64,000 nt of DNA from the NCBI RefSeq assembly GCF_000750635.1, contig NZ_CCDM010000002.1:186001-250000 (forward strand). The letters are read 5' to 3'. This stretch comes from Oceanobacillus jeddahensis (GTDB taxonomy: Bacteria; Bacillota; Bacilli; Bacillales; Amphibacillaceae). Shown in pieces: positions 25,215 to 34,526 of this stretch (its first letter is position 1; each line of letters opens with the position of its first letter). The translations under genes were made by a program, and so were the position numbers. The notes under the pieces were generated by a model. It was not told the origin of the DNA. It did no database searches and worked only from the letters and a program-made list of their open reading frames with translations.

Positions 25215-25784
25215 ATGACAGCAGAAAATAGAAAAGAGCTTTCTCAAGTGGAACAAGAAGAATTACTGGAAAAATTAAAAGCCCGTTTTGAAAAAAATAT
25301 GGATCGCCATGAAGATTTTGACTGGAATCTAATTCAATTAAAGCTGGAGGGTAATTCTGAAAAATTAACCTCTCTATATGAAATGGAAAGAACGGAGGGC
25401 GAACCGGATGTCATTGGATATGACGAAGAAAGAAAAGAATATATCTTTGTAGACTGCTCGAAAGAAAGCCCTAAAGGACGTCGGAGTGTCTGCTATGATC
25501 GGGCTGCGCTGGAATCAAGAAAGAAGCATAAACCAGAAAACAGTGCGATGGATATGGCGGCGGATATGGGTATTGAAATGTTAACAGAAGAACAATACCG
25601 CGAACTTCAAAAGCTGGGAACGTTTGATGCAAAAACATCAACTTGGGTACAGACACCTGAGGATATTAGAAAACTTGGTGGCGCGCTATTTTGTGATTTC
25701 CGATTTGGGCATGTTTTTGTGTATCATAATGGAGCGGAGTCTTATTATGGGTCCAGAGGATTCCGGGGGATGTTACGCGTGTAG
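25215..25784 (+). CDS. DUF4256-type conserved protein
   Basis: 189 residues. FEKNMDRHEDFDWNLIQLKL, EGEPDVIGYDEERKEYIFVD and ETGEQYREL-like EMLTEEQYRELQKLGTFDAK, then FGHVFVYHNGAESYYGSRGF, are the blocks of a conserved cytosolic family in Firmicutes and others known to me as DUF4256. No catalytic role is established. Start follows AAGGAG; a terminator follows. Confidence 0.78.
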   Translation: MTAENRKELSQVEQEELLEKLKARFEKNMDRHEDFDWNLIQLKLEGNSEKLTSLYEMERTEGEPDVIGYDEERKEYIFVDCSKESPKGRRSVCYDRAALESRKKHKPENSAMDMAADMGIEMLTEEQYRELQKLGTFDAKTSTWVQTPEDIRKLGGALFCDFRFGHVFVYHNGAESYYGSRGFRGMLRV

Positions 25785-25806
25785 CCGCAAACAGGAGAAA
25801 GGTATG

Positions 25807-25852
25807 AAGAATCAAGAATGGATGTAAACCAACAGTTCTTGATTCTTTTTTA
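25807..25852 (+). terminator. Intrinsic terminator
   Basis: AAGAATCAAGAA (25807-25818) pairs with TTCTTGATTCTT (25836-25847) before a T run. Confidence 0.85.
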
Positions 25853-25891
25853 TTTGAACAAAGGTAAATTTCTGAAGAGAGGAGTATTTAT

Positions 25892-26350
25892 TTGCGGGTT
25901 AATAAATGGTGGCTGACTGTAGGCGTTATTTGGACAGTTCTTTTTGCTGGTATGAGCTTTTATTGGGCGATGGGCGGAATGCTTGGCGTGAGATCTCTAG
26001 GTGGGGAAATCTATGAAATGTCTCTTGATCCAGAACCTTCCTTTATCCTAATTGTATGGCTGACGGGCTTTGTAAAATTATTAGGTGCATTATTGCTATT
26101 GTTGCTGGTTGTTCCGTGGAAAAATGCTATCATTTCCAAAGTGCTTTACTATTTTACAAAGATTGCAGGCGTATTCTTATTTGTATATGGATTATTAAAT
26201 TTTATCACGATTTCCATGAGTGCTTTTGCTATACTGGATATGGATTTAGAAGCCCATGCAACCTTTTGGAGATTGGTATTTTGGGAGCCGTTTTGGATGA
26301 TAGGCGGAATTTGTTATTTTTTCTCTGTGAAAAAATATCGCTCTGTTTAA
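25892..26350 (+). CDS. Four-helix membrane protein, DUF3995-like
   Basis: 152 residues, TTG start after AGAGAGGAG. Four membrane segments at about 8-28, 52-75, 85-110 and 125-143. The motif FYWAMGGMLGV after helix 1 resembles the HxYWAxGG motif of DUF3995 proteins. Function unknown. Confidence 0.65.
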   Translation: MRVNKWWLTVGVIWTVLFAGMSFYWAMGGMLGVRSLGGEIYEMSLDPEPSFILIVWLTGFVKLLGALLLLLLVVPWKNAIISKVLYYFTKIAGVFLFVYGLLNFITISMSAFAILDMDLEAHATFWRLVFWEPFWMIGGICYFFSVKKYRSV

Positions 26351-26420
26351 GATTGTACGCTTTTTTCAGATATACTTGTTAAAGTAGTTATTATTTCAAT
26401 ACATGTAAAGAGGTGATGGT

Positions 26421-26762
26421 ATGCAATTAAGTCATTTAAATTTAACGGTAAGCGATGTAGAAGCCTCCCGGGAGTTTCTGGAAAAATACTTTGAAATGAA
26501 ATGTGTAAACAGTCGTGGAAAAGGTTTTGCAGCTATGTTTGACGATAATCAATTTGTCTTAACGCTGATGAAAGGAAAAGATGTTCAATATCCAAAAACC
26601 TTTCATATTGGGTTCCCGCAGGAGAGCAGAGAGAAAGTGAATCAAATAAATAAACAGCTGAAAGAGGATGGTTATGAAGTAGATCCTCCCATTGAAGCTC
26701 ATGGATATACTTTCTATGTGGAAGCCCCTGGAGGATTTACTGTTGAGATTTTGTCTGAGTAG
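26421..26762 (+). CDS. VOC-superfamily (glyoxalase-like) protein
   Basis: 113 residues, one beta-alpha-beta-beta-beta pair: MQLSHLNLTVSDVEASREFL at the start, FHIGFPQESREKVNQI, and GYTFYVEAPGGFTVEILSE at the end. The His near residue 5 and Glu near 110 are the usual metal ligands. Substrate unknown. Confidence 0.83.
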   Translation: MQLSHLNLTVSDVEASREFLEKYFEMKCVNSRGKGFAAMFDDNQFVLTLMKGKDVQYPKTFHIGFPQESREKVNQINKQLKEDGYEVDPPIEAHGYTFYVEAPGGFTVEILSE

Positions 26763-26796
26763 AATTTAATTTCTATCCTATGAGTTAAGATATCCA

Positions 26797-26850
26797 AAAC
26801 CCCCTGTGAATCACCGAGTACTTGATAAACTCGTATTCACAGGGGGGTTT
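26797..26850. terminator. Bidirectional terminator
   Basis: AAACCCCCTGTGAAT pairs with ATTCACAGGGGGGTTT, with an inner GAGT/ACTC helix. It separates the VOC gene from the convergent phosphatase gene. Confidence 0.8.
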
Positions 26851-26892
26851 CCGAGAAGTCTCATAAACTAGGTCTAAATTTGGTTTAGATTC

Positions 26893-28401
26893 TTACTTAA
26901 AATTTACCTCGTCTCCTGGATAAATCAAATCAGGATTTGGAAATTGATTGATTTCCTGTAAGGTCGTCCATAAATAATTATATTTCAGACCAATTTCAAA
27001 CAGGGTATCTCCAGATTTTACCGTATACACGTTTCCTTCAGGCTGTTTTTGACTGATTTCTCCACCAAACTCAATCTTGGCAGAGCCAGCGATGATTTTT
27101 GGTAAATCGGTATTGTCATGGAATCCGGTAAACTGTTCAGCCCCTGGACCATATGCATAAACAGGGAGGTCCACTCCTGTATGATTTGTGCTTGTCCATC
27201 CAACATTGGATTTTGCACTGATTACTGCATTGATTGCCATTTTAGGATCTTCTGCTTCCTGAATGGCTTGAATTTCTTCTTCTGATAATTCCATATCTGT
27301 ATATTTATTTACTACTTCACTTGCATTGGAGCGACCTTCATTTAGCTCTGCAGCGATGTTCTCACCAGTTGCGGTTACACTGTGAAGCAGTTCTGGATTA
27401 GCTGTTCCTGAACCATTGGCACCCGCAGTCATGCCGCCTGTTTCATGGTCACCGCCGACAACAACCAGCGTATTACCGTCTTTTTCAGCGAAATCAATCG
27501 CTTCTTGAACAGCTTCTTCAAATGCACCTACATCTGTCATCGCCCATGCTGCATCATTATCATGACCAGCCCAGTCAATCTGGCTTCCTTCAACCATAAG
27601 GAAAAAGCCATCTTCATCTTGGTTTAGTGTATCAATCGCCGTTTGCGTCATTTCTGCGAGGCTTGGCTCTTCCTCTGCGTCGCGGTGCAATTCCGGTGAC
27701 ATGGCATCATCTGCGAATAATCCCAGTAAATTCTCGTTATCCAAATCAATATCAGCATTCAATAATTGATTGCGATTTTCGATGAGCTGATACCCTTGCT
27801 CTTCTGCTTGCTGAAGCACATTAGTTTCTTCCTGATTTCCACCTTCTGATTCTGGAAGGAAATTATTTTTACCACCGCCTAGTAAAACATCAATCTCGTT
27901 GTCTATAAATTGACTGGCAATCTCTGTTTCATCGTTTCGGTCATCTACATGAGCACCAAATGCAGCCGGAGTTGCATGTGTAATCGTGGAAGTAGCAACA
28001 AGCCCCGTTGACATATCCTTATCCTGTGAGGCTTCTAAAATAGTTTGATGTGCATTACCATCTGGATCCAATCCAATGATGCCATTATTGGTTTTTACTC
28101 CTGATGCCATCGCTGTACCAGCTGCCGCGGAATCTGTAATATTGGAATCAGCGGAATATGTAGAGAACATCCCTTGCAAATGGTTATCCCAGACTGCAGG
28201 TTCTCCTTTATAATGCCGATAATTTGTTGCGTAGTCAGCGTTAAAACCGTCTGGAATCATATAAATGATATTTTCCGCCTTGTCTCCGTTGTTCATGCTG
28301 TTATTCACCTGGCTGTTTTCATCTGCACTCGCTGCGGTTGGGCTTACTCCTGAAAAAATGATCCCGGCACTTAACGCAGCCACTCCTAGCTTTCTTATCA
28401 T
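26893..28401 (-). CDS. Secreted alkaline phosphatase with C-terminal LysM
   Basis: 502 residues from ATG 28401, placed by GAAGGAGG. Signal peptide MIRKLGVAALSAGIIFSG...ASA. The PhoA-type core has IIYMIPDGFNADYA, the nucleophile serine in TDSAAAGTAMASG, metal ligands in EGSQIDWAGHDND, GGDHETGG and STNHTG. The last ~45 residues, YTVKSGDTLFEIGLKYNYL, are a LysM peptidoglycan-binding module, so the enzyme is probably wall-retained. LysM tails are unusual for PhoA. The Pho-box-like repeats upstream suggest phosphate-starvation control. Confidence 0.93.
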   Translation of the reverse strand: MIRKLGVAALSAGIIFSGVSPTAASADENSQVNNSMNNGDKAENIIYMIPDGFNADYATNYRHYKGEPAVWDNHLQGMFSTYSADSNITDSAAAGTAMASGVKTNNGIIGLDPDGNAHQTILEASQDKDMSTGLVATSTITHATPAAFGAHVDDRNDETEIASQFIDNEIDVLLGGGKNNFLPESEGGNQEETNVLQQAEEQGYQLIENRNQLLNADIDLDNENLLGLFADDAMSPELHRDAEEEPSLAEMTQTAIDTLNQDEDGFFLMVEGSQIDWAGHDNDAAWAMTDVGAFEEAVQEAIDFAEKDGNTLVVVGGDHETGGMTAGANGSGTANPELLHSVTATGENIAAELNEGRSNASEVVNKYTDMELSEEEIQAIQEAEDPKMAINAVISAKSNVGWTSTNHTGVDLPVYAYGPGAEQFTGFHDNTDLPKIIAGSAKIEFGGEISQKQPEGNVYTVKSGDTLFEIGLKYNYLWTTLQEINQFPNPDLIYPGDEVNFK

Positions 28402-28435
28402 TCCATCATCCTCCTTCAAAATTGTACTTAACCTT

Positions 28436-28488
28436 ATTGTAGGTGAAAGACTTTAACGTAGGATGAATAGAATGTAAATAATATGTAA
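28436..28488 (-). promoter_or_regulatory. Pho-box-like promoter region
   Basis: On the minus strand TTACAT occurs at 28488-28483 and 28477-28472, exactly 11 bases apart, with weaker repeats TCATCC and TAAAGT at the next 11-base steps, then TACAAT (28441-28436) as -10. PhoP of Bacillus binds TTAACA-like hexamers repeated every 11 bases. Binding is inferred. Confidence 0.55.
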
Positions 28489-28545
28489 TGTTCTGTTATT
28501 TAAAGTGAATAAAGATATATTTCCATGCATAGAAGAAATATCGTA

Positions 28546-29100
28546 TTAATATGCTATCGATAAATTTTTCCAATTGGCTTCCCAATCTTTACTACGCATC
28601 CGTTCTCTATAAACGGAATGGAGCTCTATACCATTTACATAATACGGCGTTGGTTTGACAATGCCTTGAAATAAATCTTCTAAACCATAAGGAGCCATTA
28701 TTTTAATTTCATGATGATCCATCTGTGCAGCAACGGCGGTGGGTGTCTCAGGAAAGTGAGAAACACCATCAAAGGAAGATGTATAAGGAAGGTTGTTATT
28801 CTTTAAATGCATCCTCGCTTGATTTTTCACAGACCATGGCTGTCCAGGCATCCGTTTTTCTAATGTCGCTTCCAGTTTTTTCTCTGTATCTTCGGAAAGA
28901 TCTGTTTGGTCGAAATAAATGACATCAATATCGTTTATTTTTGTATGGCAATCATATAAGGTATCCCAAACTTTACTTCTGATTAATCCCGCAGCAACCC
29001 AGCAATCATTCAGTTGTAATTTTTCCACTGTTTGTAAAATTGATAGGATATAGCTGTCTTCTTTAAGAATAGTTATTAATCTGTCTTCAAATACTGTCAT
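28546..29100 (-). CDS. Nucleotidyltransferase-family protein (DUF925-like)
   Basis: 184 residues. LNDCWVAAGLIRSKVWDTLY carries a GxIR substitute for the GS loop, and INDIDVIYFDQTDLSED carries the D-x-D metal pair. Later blocks WSVKNQARMHLKNNNLPYTS, FPETPTAVAAQMD and GLEDLFQGIVKPTPYY match the DUF925/nucleotidyltransferase-like family. No substrate is known. Single gene. Confidence 0.8.
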   Translation of the reverse strand: MTVFEDRLITILKEDSYILSILQTVEKLQLNDCWVAAGLIRSKVWDTLYDCHTKINDIDVIYFDQTDLSEDTEKKLEATLEKRMPGQPWSVKNQARMHLKNNNLPYTSSFDGVSHFPETPTAVAAQMDHHEIKIMAPYGLEDLFQGIVKPTPYYVNGIELHSVYRERMRSKDWEANWKNLSIAY

Positions 29101-29248
29101 ATATGTATCCTCCCTCTCTCTTTTTATTGTATAGCAAAAATAGATTGAATGAAATTTGTATAAATGGTTTTAGAGAAATCTTTAAATATAAAATAAATGG
29201 TAAAATAGAGAAAGATATAAAGTTAACTTATGAGAGAGGTAGATTCTA

Positions 29249-29919
29249 ATGGGGAAATATAAAATCATCCTATTTGATTTAGATGGGACACTTTCTGATC
29301 CAAAAGAAGGCATAACCAAATGGTTCAGTATGCGTTAAATAAAATGGGCATTGTGGAATCCAGTCTGGATATACTGAAATGCTTTATTGGTCCACCTTTA
29401 CAAGTGTCTTTTACTGAATATTACCATTTTAATGAAGCGAATACGCAAAAAGCAATCCAGTTATACAGGGAAAGATTTAAAGAAAAAGGGATGTATGAGA
29501 ATACGTTATACCCTGATACGGCAGGGTTATTACAATTACTGAAGGAACAAGGGTTTATTTTAACAGTCGCCACGTCAAAGCCGACTGTTTTCGCAGAGCA
29601 AATACTGGAGTATTTCCAAATAAATAAGTACTTTGAAATCATTGCAGGAAGCAATTTGGATGGGACAAGATCTGCAAAAGCAGAGATTATCCGGTACATT
29701 ATAGACAATTATCCAGAATATAAATTGGAAGAATTTATCATGGTTGGTGATAGAAAGCATGATATTATCGGAGCCAATCAAACCGGGATAGATTCCATCG
29801 GTGTTACATATGGATACGGTTCGTTGGGAGAGGTAAATGGTGAGAAGCCCACATTTGTTGTAGATAGTCTGAAACAGGTAAATATGATTCTTAATGGAGA
29901 AAGCCTTTTCAGAAAATAG
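29249..29919 (+). pseudogene. HAD phosphatase gene (Gph/PpaX-like) with a frameshift
   Basis: ATG 29249 (AGAGAGGT upstream) opens MGKYKIILFDLDGTLSDPKE, the HAD nucleophile motif, but the frame hits TAA after FSMR at 29336. One base earlier in register, from 29320, VQYALNKMGIVESS through VGDRKHDIIGANQTGIDSIG continues to the end. The expected junction would be GITK-x-VQYAL, so one base is missing near 29320. The product would be a phosphoglycolate-phosphatase-like enzyme; the downstream part lacks the catalytic aspartates. A sequencing error cannot be excluded. Confidence 0.8.
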
Positions 29920-29996
29920 TTGAAAAGAAGTTGGGAAGCTTCACTGCGCAATATTTATTTCCATGCTCAACCTTTCATTCAAATGGAGGAAATTCT

Positions 29997-30941
29997 ATGT
30001 CCAAAACAAAACGATTAATCGAACTAATGATGACAGTAAATGCAAAACGTAAATTCACAGCACGGGAGCTTGCAGAAGAATTCAACGTTTCTTACCGCAC
30101 AATTCTGAGAGATTTGAATGAATTGGAAGAACTCGGAGTTCCGCTCTATTCAGAAGTTGGCGCGGATGGCGGCTATTACGTACTGAGCGAGCGGATGCTT
30201 CCTCCAGTTTTATTAAAAGAGTCGGAAGCCATTGCGCTTTATTTTGCATTTCAATCCCTGCAATTTATTGGTTCTCTGCCTTTTGAAACAGAAGCAGGTT
30301 ATGTTTTAAAGAAATTATATAACTACCTGCCAAATGAAGTGAAAAAGCGTATTGACACGATGAAGGATCGGATTGTTTTTTGGAATCCAAGCCGTCTACA
30401 GACAGCGAATGAGCTGGATATATTATTAAACGCAGCAGTAGATCAATCGACGCTTACGATTCAATACGATAGCCAAAAGGGATTAAAAGAGAGAATCATC
30501 CAGCCCATTGGCTTATACAGTCATAATGGTTTCTGGTATTGTCCTGCCTATTGTTTTCTGCGTGGGGATATACGTTTGTTCCGTGCTGATCGAATTAAAA
30601 AAGCAGAGCTTACAGGTGAAAAAAAGCGGGAGCTGCCTTATTCATCTGTAATGGAATGGATAGCGCTATCTGAATCGGAAATCGCTGATCCAATGACTTT
30701 TTCAGTGGAATTGACGAGAGAAGGAGTCCGGCGGGCAATGTCAGAATTGGATTTGGAAAGACAAGTTCAGAAGCGGGAGGACGAAACAGGATGGGTGGAA
30801 ATGGAGATCCCTAAGTCTGAACTGACATATTTTGTTGACCTGATCTGGAATTTTGGCAGGGAAGCGCAAATAATAGCACCGGAAGAAGCAATAGCCACTA
30901 TGAAAAGAAAGTTAGAGGGTCTGCTGGAGAAATACAATTAA
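29997..30941 (+). CDS. YafY-type HTH/WYL transcriptional regulator
   Basis: 314 residues from ATG 29997 (TGGAGGA upstream). The N-terminal HTH is KRLIELMMTVNAKRKFTARE followed by FNVSYRTILRDLNELEELGV; the central WYL domain has LTIQYDSQKGLKERIIQPIG and NGFWYCPAYCFLRGDIRLF; a C-terminal WCX-like extension follows. WYL regulators sense nucleic-acid or small-molecule ligands. It precedes a DinB/winged-helix cluster it may regulate. Confidence 0.88.
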   Translation: MSKTKRLIELMMTVNAKRKFTARELAEEFNVSYRTILRDLNELEELGVPLYSEVGADGGYYVLSERMLPPVLLKESEAIALYFAFQSLQFIGSLPFETEAGYVLKKLYNYLPNEVKKRIDTMKDRIVFWNPSRLQTANELDILLNAAVDQSTLTIQYDSQKGLKERIIQPIGLYSHNGFWYCPAYCFLRGDIRLFRADRIKKAELTGEKKRELPYSSVMEWIALSESEIADPMTFSVELTREGVRRAMSELDLERQVQKREDETGWVEMEIPKSELTYFVDLIWNFGREAQIIAPEEAIATMKRKLEGLLEKYN

Positions 30942-31029
30942 TTTTTCAACTAGCTTTATCAATGATGACAGGATTTGTCATGGTTCCATGGTACATTAAA
31001 GCAGTAAAGATAATGAAAGGATGAGTGCA

Positions 31030-31518
31030 ATGAACGCTGTATCTGTTTTGAGAGAGGAATTATTAGCGGAGCTGGAGCTTGGGATCCGATCCATGGAAGG
31101 GTTATTGAAAAAGGTTGATAAAAAGGATTGGGACTACCGGCCGGCAGAAAACATGCGCAGTCTCAGAGAGCTTGCCAGACATATTGTCTCAATTCCAGAA
31201 GTAGACTTGAATCTCTGGCAGGAAAAGAAGCAGGAAACAATTCAACAGTTAGAATCAAAATATGAAAAGCTGGAATCCTCGGAGGAAATGACGGAAGCGA
31301 TGAATCAAGGCTTACAATTGTACAAAACGTATATGCTGTCCCTGTCAGATGAAGATTTTTTAAAGAAAAAGACGAAACCCTTTTATCTGGAAAAGGGGGA
31401 AACGCAGGCGCATTGGCTTGTGGAAGAGGTTTCGCATGTATTCCATCACCGGGCCCAATTCTTTACCTATTTAAAGCAGCTTGGCTACGAAATAGATATG
31501 TTTGATCTGTATGTTTGA
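31030..31518 (+). CDS. DinB-family protein
   Basis: 162 residues from ATG 31030; ATG 31021 touches the ribosome site. The four-helix bundle has DYRPAENMRSLRELARHIVS, and VSHVFHHRAQFFTYLKQLGY. The histidines in RHI and HHRAQ are the family's metal ligands. DinB/YfiT proteins are metal-dependent, often thiol-S-transferase-like. It lies 27 bases before the next gene. Confidence 0.87.
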   Translation: MNAVSVLREELLAELELGIRSMEGLLKKVDKKDWDYRPAENMRSLRELARHIVSIPEVDLNLWQEKKQETIQQLESKYEKLESSEEMTEAMNQGLQLYKTYMLSLSDEDFLKKKTKPFYLEKGETQAHWLVEEVSHVFHHRAQFFTYLKQLGYEIDMFDLYV

Positions 31519-31545
31519 TAGACAGAGAAGGGGAGGTAATCCTAT

Positions 31546-32598
31546 TTGAATAAGGAAACCATCATTTGTGAACGCTTGCAAAGGCAAGGATTAACGACAC
31601 CGCTGGAGGACAGTCAGGATATGGAAGCTTATAAACAGTTATTTCAAAAATTACAGCCTGTAGCTCCAGTCTTCAACAGTCGACCGGGGGAGGCGCCGCA
31701 GCTTGTACACAGAGCAGTTTTTAAGGAGGTCCTATTAGCAGAAAACTTACGCCAGAAACATCAGTTAGTAAAAGGCCGTTTTCAGGGCGGGCGTATCGGA
31801 TATGTTCTGGAAGAGGACCTTGGTCTATACAGCACGGTTTTTCGAAAGCCTGTTCAAAAAACAACGGTGCTTCAGGAAGAAATTATATCTATGATTCAGT
31901 CGTCCGGCGGTATTTCGAAGGATCAGTTAAAGGAGGAGCTTCCTTTTAAAGCCCGGGAAATTACTATTGCTTTAAAAAGGCTGCAGGAGGCTTTCTTAAT
32001 ATATGAATCACAGGTGGATACAGATTGGAATACAGGCTGGTTTGATTTTAAAACGGAGTGGCTGGAAATTAAGTTGGCAGAGGATCCAGTTCCTGCTACA
32101 GCAGAAATGCTGCTGCGATTTTTGGATGCAGCAGTATTTGCCACTTTGGATCAAATCAAAAGCTGGACGCAGTTAACACGGAAAACGATACAAGGTGCTT
32201 TGACTGTATTATTGGATAGAGAAGTAATTGTAAAAATAGATGTGGACGGACTTGGGGAAGGATTTATTCAAGAGAAAGATTTGTATTTAACCAATGCAGA
32301 AATCCCGCCGGCTGTATTTATGCTGGATCAATCCGATTTTTTGGTCAGAACTGAATTAGATGAATTGAAGGAAAAATTTAAAAGCAGGGAAGTTCTTCAG
32401 TATCTTTTGATTGATGGGGAATTTAAAGGGGCAGTGCTCGGACATTGGAGAATTGGACCACACGACATTGAAGATATTGTTCTGCACCTTGGAGAAGAAG
32501 AAGCAGAGACAAGGAAAGAAGAAATCATTTCTGCCATCAGAGCAGAATATTCCGAAGAGACAACCCGTATGTTGCGTTTTAATGGAGCACGGCTTTAA
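31546..32598 (+). CDS. Winged-helix protein, AlkZ/HTH_42-like
   Basis: 350 residues, TTG start after GGGGAGGT. Several winged-helix-like blocks are visible: ISMIQSSGGISKDQLKEEL, FATLDQIKSWTQLTRKTIQG. The C-terminal LLIDGEFKGAVLGHWRIGPH followed by DIEDIVLHL resembles the HTH_42/YcaQ (AlkZ) DNA-glycosylase group, but the QxQ catalytic motif was not found. Probable DNA-binding role, low certainty. Sits between two DinB-like genes, likely in one operon. Confidence 0.55.
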   Translation: MNKETIICERLQRQGLTTPLEDSQDMEAYKQLFQKLQPVAPVFNSRPGEAPQLVHRAVFKEVLLAENLRQKHQLVKGRFQGGRIGYVLEEDLGLYSTVFRKPVQKTTVLQEEIISMIQSSGGISKDQLKEELPFKAREITIALKRLQEAFLIYESQVDTDWNTGWFDFKTEWLEIKLAEDPVPATAEMLLRFLDAAVFATLDQIKSWTQLTRKTIQGALTVLLDREVIVKIDVDGLGEGFIQEKDLYLTNAEIPPAVFMLDQSDFLVRTELDELKEKFKSREVLQYLLIDGEFKGAVLGHWRIGPHDIEDIVLHLGEEEAETRKEEIISAIRAEYSEETTRMLRFNGARL

Positions 32599-32611
32599 GG
32601 AGGATGGTAGC

Positions 32612-33328
32612 GTGAAGCTGATAAAGAATAATATTGTAGTAGAATATAATGAGAAAGGATATTTAATGTACTCGGAAAGTTTTCCGGGAGCATATACCAG
32701 AGGCAGAGAGCGTCAAGAGGCGCTCTCTAAGTTTCCCGTGGAGATTAAAAGGTATTGCAGATGGGCTGAAATAGATGATGCTGAAACGGAAACTGTTGAA
32801 TCCATCATTGTTCAATCAGAAGAAAGCGAACTGAAAATACACGAAGCAGATTCAGATGTTATTTTCTTATCAGAACAAAATCCATTACCAAAAGAGGAAT
32901 ATGAGCTGCTGAAAAATAGAGCATTGAAATCTGCGAAGGATTTTCAAACACTTTACAATTCTGTGCCTGATAAGACATATACTTCTTTGCCGAAAAGAAC
33001 ATCCTTTTATGGAAATGTGCCAAGGACTCCTGGAGAGATGTATGACCATACAAATGGTGTCACGAATTATTATGCTGCAGAAATTGGTGTGGAGTTAGAT
33101 AATACTGACACAATCTATCAAAATAGAGTCCAGGTTTTCCAAGCTATAGAAGAAAAAGAGGCGTTTTTGCAAAATAAAGTATTTCATGGGAGCTATGGAG
33201 AGCAGTGGTCACTGCGGAAGGTGTTAAGAAGATTTATTTGGCATGATCATATTCATGCGAAAGGGATGTACCGCATGGCTGTAAAGGAATGGGGAGAGAG
33301 TGAAATTCAAAATCCGTATTATTTTTGA
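32612..33328 (+). CDS. DinB-superfamily-like conserved protein
   Basis: 238 residues from GTG 32612, after TAAGGAGG, 13 bases behind the previous stop. The N-terminal ~75 residues (YNEKGYLMYSESFPGAYTRG) look like a separate small fold. The C-terminal half ends with LRRFIWHDHIHAKGMYRMAV, a DinB-type metal-ligand helix. Function unknown; probably co-transcribed with 31030 and 31546. Confidence 0.65.
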   Translation: MKLIKNNIVVEYNEKGYLMYSESFPGAYTRGRERQEALSKFPVEIKRYCRWAEIDDAETETVESIIVQSEESELKIHEADSDVIFLSEQNPLPKEEYELLKNRALKSAKDFQTLYNSVPDKTYTSLPKRTSFYGNVPRTPGEMYDHTNGVTNYYAAEIGVELDNTDTIYQNRVQVFQAIEEKEAFLQNKVFHGSYGEQWSLRKVLRRFIWHDHIHAKGMYRMAVKEWGESEIQNPYYF

Positions 33329-33572
33329 GAGAGGTAAACAGAGTAGAGGGGGGAGTAACGTTATAATCAGAAAAAAGATTCCATGCGAAAGGCAGTTTAT
33401 TTGATAGAAATTATTATAATATTGTGCTGATGGAATAATTTCTGGAATACGAATCATTAAAAGATGTTTTTTCAGACAGATGATGAACAGATTAAAAGGA
33501 ACAACTGTATGACTGTACACTAAAATCATCAAAATCATTACATAAAAAATTAACGTAATACGTGGAGGCAGG
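33329..33572. other. Intergenic stretch
   Basis: About 240 AT-rich bases with no convincing gene; no strong hairpin recognised. Confidence 0.4.
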
Positions 33573-34415
33573 ATGATGGATTTAAATATAATGGCATCAA
33601 AGGCTGCAAAGGTGTATCAATCAAATTTAAAAGTAGAAGCTGTTTTACTGGGCGGTTCGGTGTCCAGAAATTGGCAGGATTCCTATTCAGATATTGAGCT
33701 GTTTATTTTTTGGAAGGAACCGCCGACAGATGAGGATAGAAAAATGCCAATTACAGAATTGGCAGGGGATATTATTGATTTTTATCCATATGAAGAGGAG
33801 GAGTGGTCAGAATCCTATGTTGTCGAGGGGATAAAATTAGAAATAAGTAGTTTTTTAACAAATAGTATAAAAGGAATCATAAATGATGTCGTTGTGTCCT
33901 ATAATCCGGATGTGTATAAGCAATGCCTTGCAGCTGCTGTATATGATGGTGTCATGTTAAGCGGTGAAGAGCTAATAAAACAATTGAAGAAAAAGGTAAG
34001 CCAATATCCGGATGAATTAAGTATTGCCATGATAAAAGAATACATGTTTTTAGGCAACAGCTGGACGAACCGGGCGGCTTTATTGCATCGCCGGGACTGG
34101 CTGATGCTGTATAAAGTAATGACCGATGTGCAGACAAATATCATGGGAATGCTGTCTGGCTTAAATAAACAATATGTCCACCATCCTGCTTTTAAATGGC
34201 AGAAGCAGACATTGGAATCGATGTCTCTCGTCCCTGAAAATATATTCAAACGGCTGGAATTCGTTTTTATGGGAGAGCCTTCAGCTGCTTTAAGTGAATT
34301 AGAAGGGATTGTACAGGAGGTTTACCGGCTGATACAACGTAAATATCCGCAAATTAATATAGCTTCTGTGATCGATAGATCGCTGTTTTTAAGGCCTGAG
34401 CATGAAAAGGGATGA
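33573..34415 (+). CDS. Nucleotidyltransferase-domain protein
   Basis: 280 residues. LLGGSVSRNWQDSYSDIELF is the GS-x9-D-x-E/D nucleotidyltransferase signature near residue 25; IIDFYPYEEEEWSESYVVEG follows; the C-terminal ~150 residues are helical. The architecture resembles DUF4037/kanamycin-nucleotidyltransferase-like proteins. Ribosome site GTGGAGGCAGG. Substrate unknown. Confidence 0.75.
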   Translation: MMDLNIMASKAAKVYQSNLKVEAVLLGGSVSRNWQDSYSDIELFIFWKEPPTDEDRKMPITELAGDIIDFYPYEEEEWSESYVVEGIKLEISSFLTNSIKGIINDVVVSYNPDVYKQCLAAAVYDGVMLSGEELIKQLKKKVSQYPDELSIAMIKEYMFLGNSWTNRAALLHRRDWLMLYKVMTDVQTNIMGMLSGLNKQYVHHPAFKWQKQTLESMSLVPENIFKRLEFVFMGEPSAALSELEGIVQEVYRLIQRKYPQINIASVIDRSLFLRPEHEKG

Positions 34416-34526
34416 AAGCAAAATGAATGTAATAGAGTGTTTTAAAGAGATGAATAAAGAATATCTATATCCTTTTGAATGAATAGCGTTAAAATTTAAT
34501 CAATAATGGTTAAAGGAGGAATATTA

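Noticed and set aside
34423..34482. 19-codon frame between the nucleotidyltransferase and NUDIX genes
   Set aside because: Has an ATG but poor ribosome site and no recognisable features; may be a remnant but unsupported.
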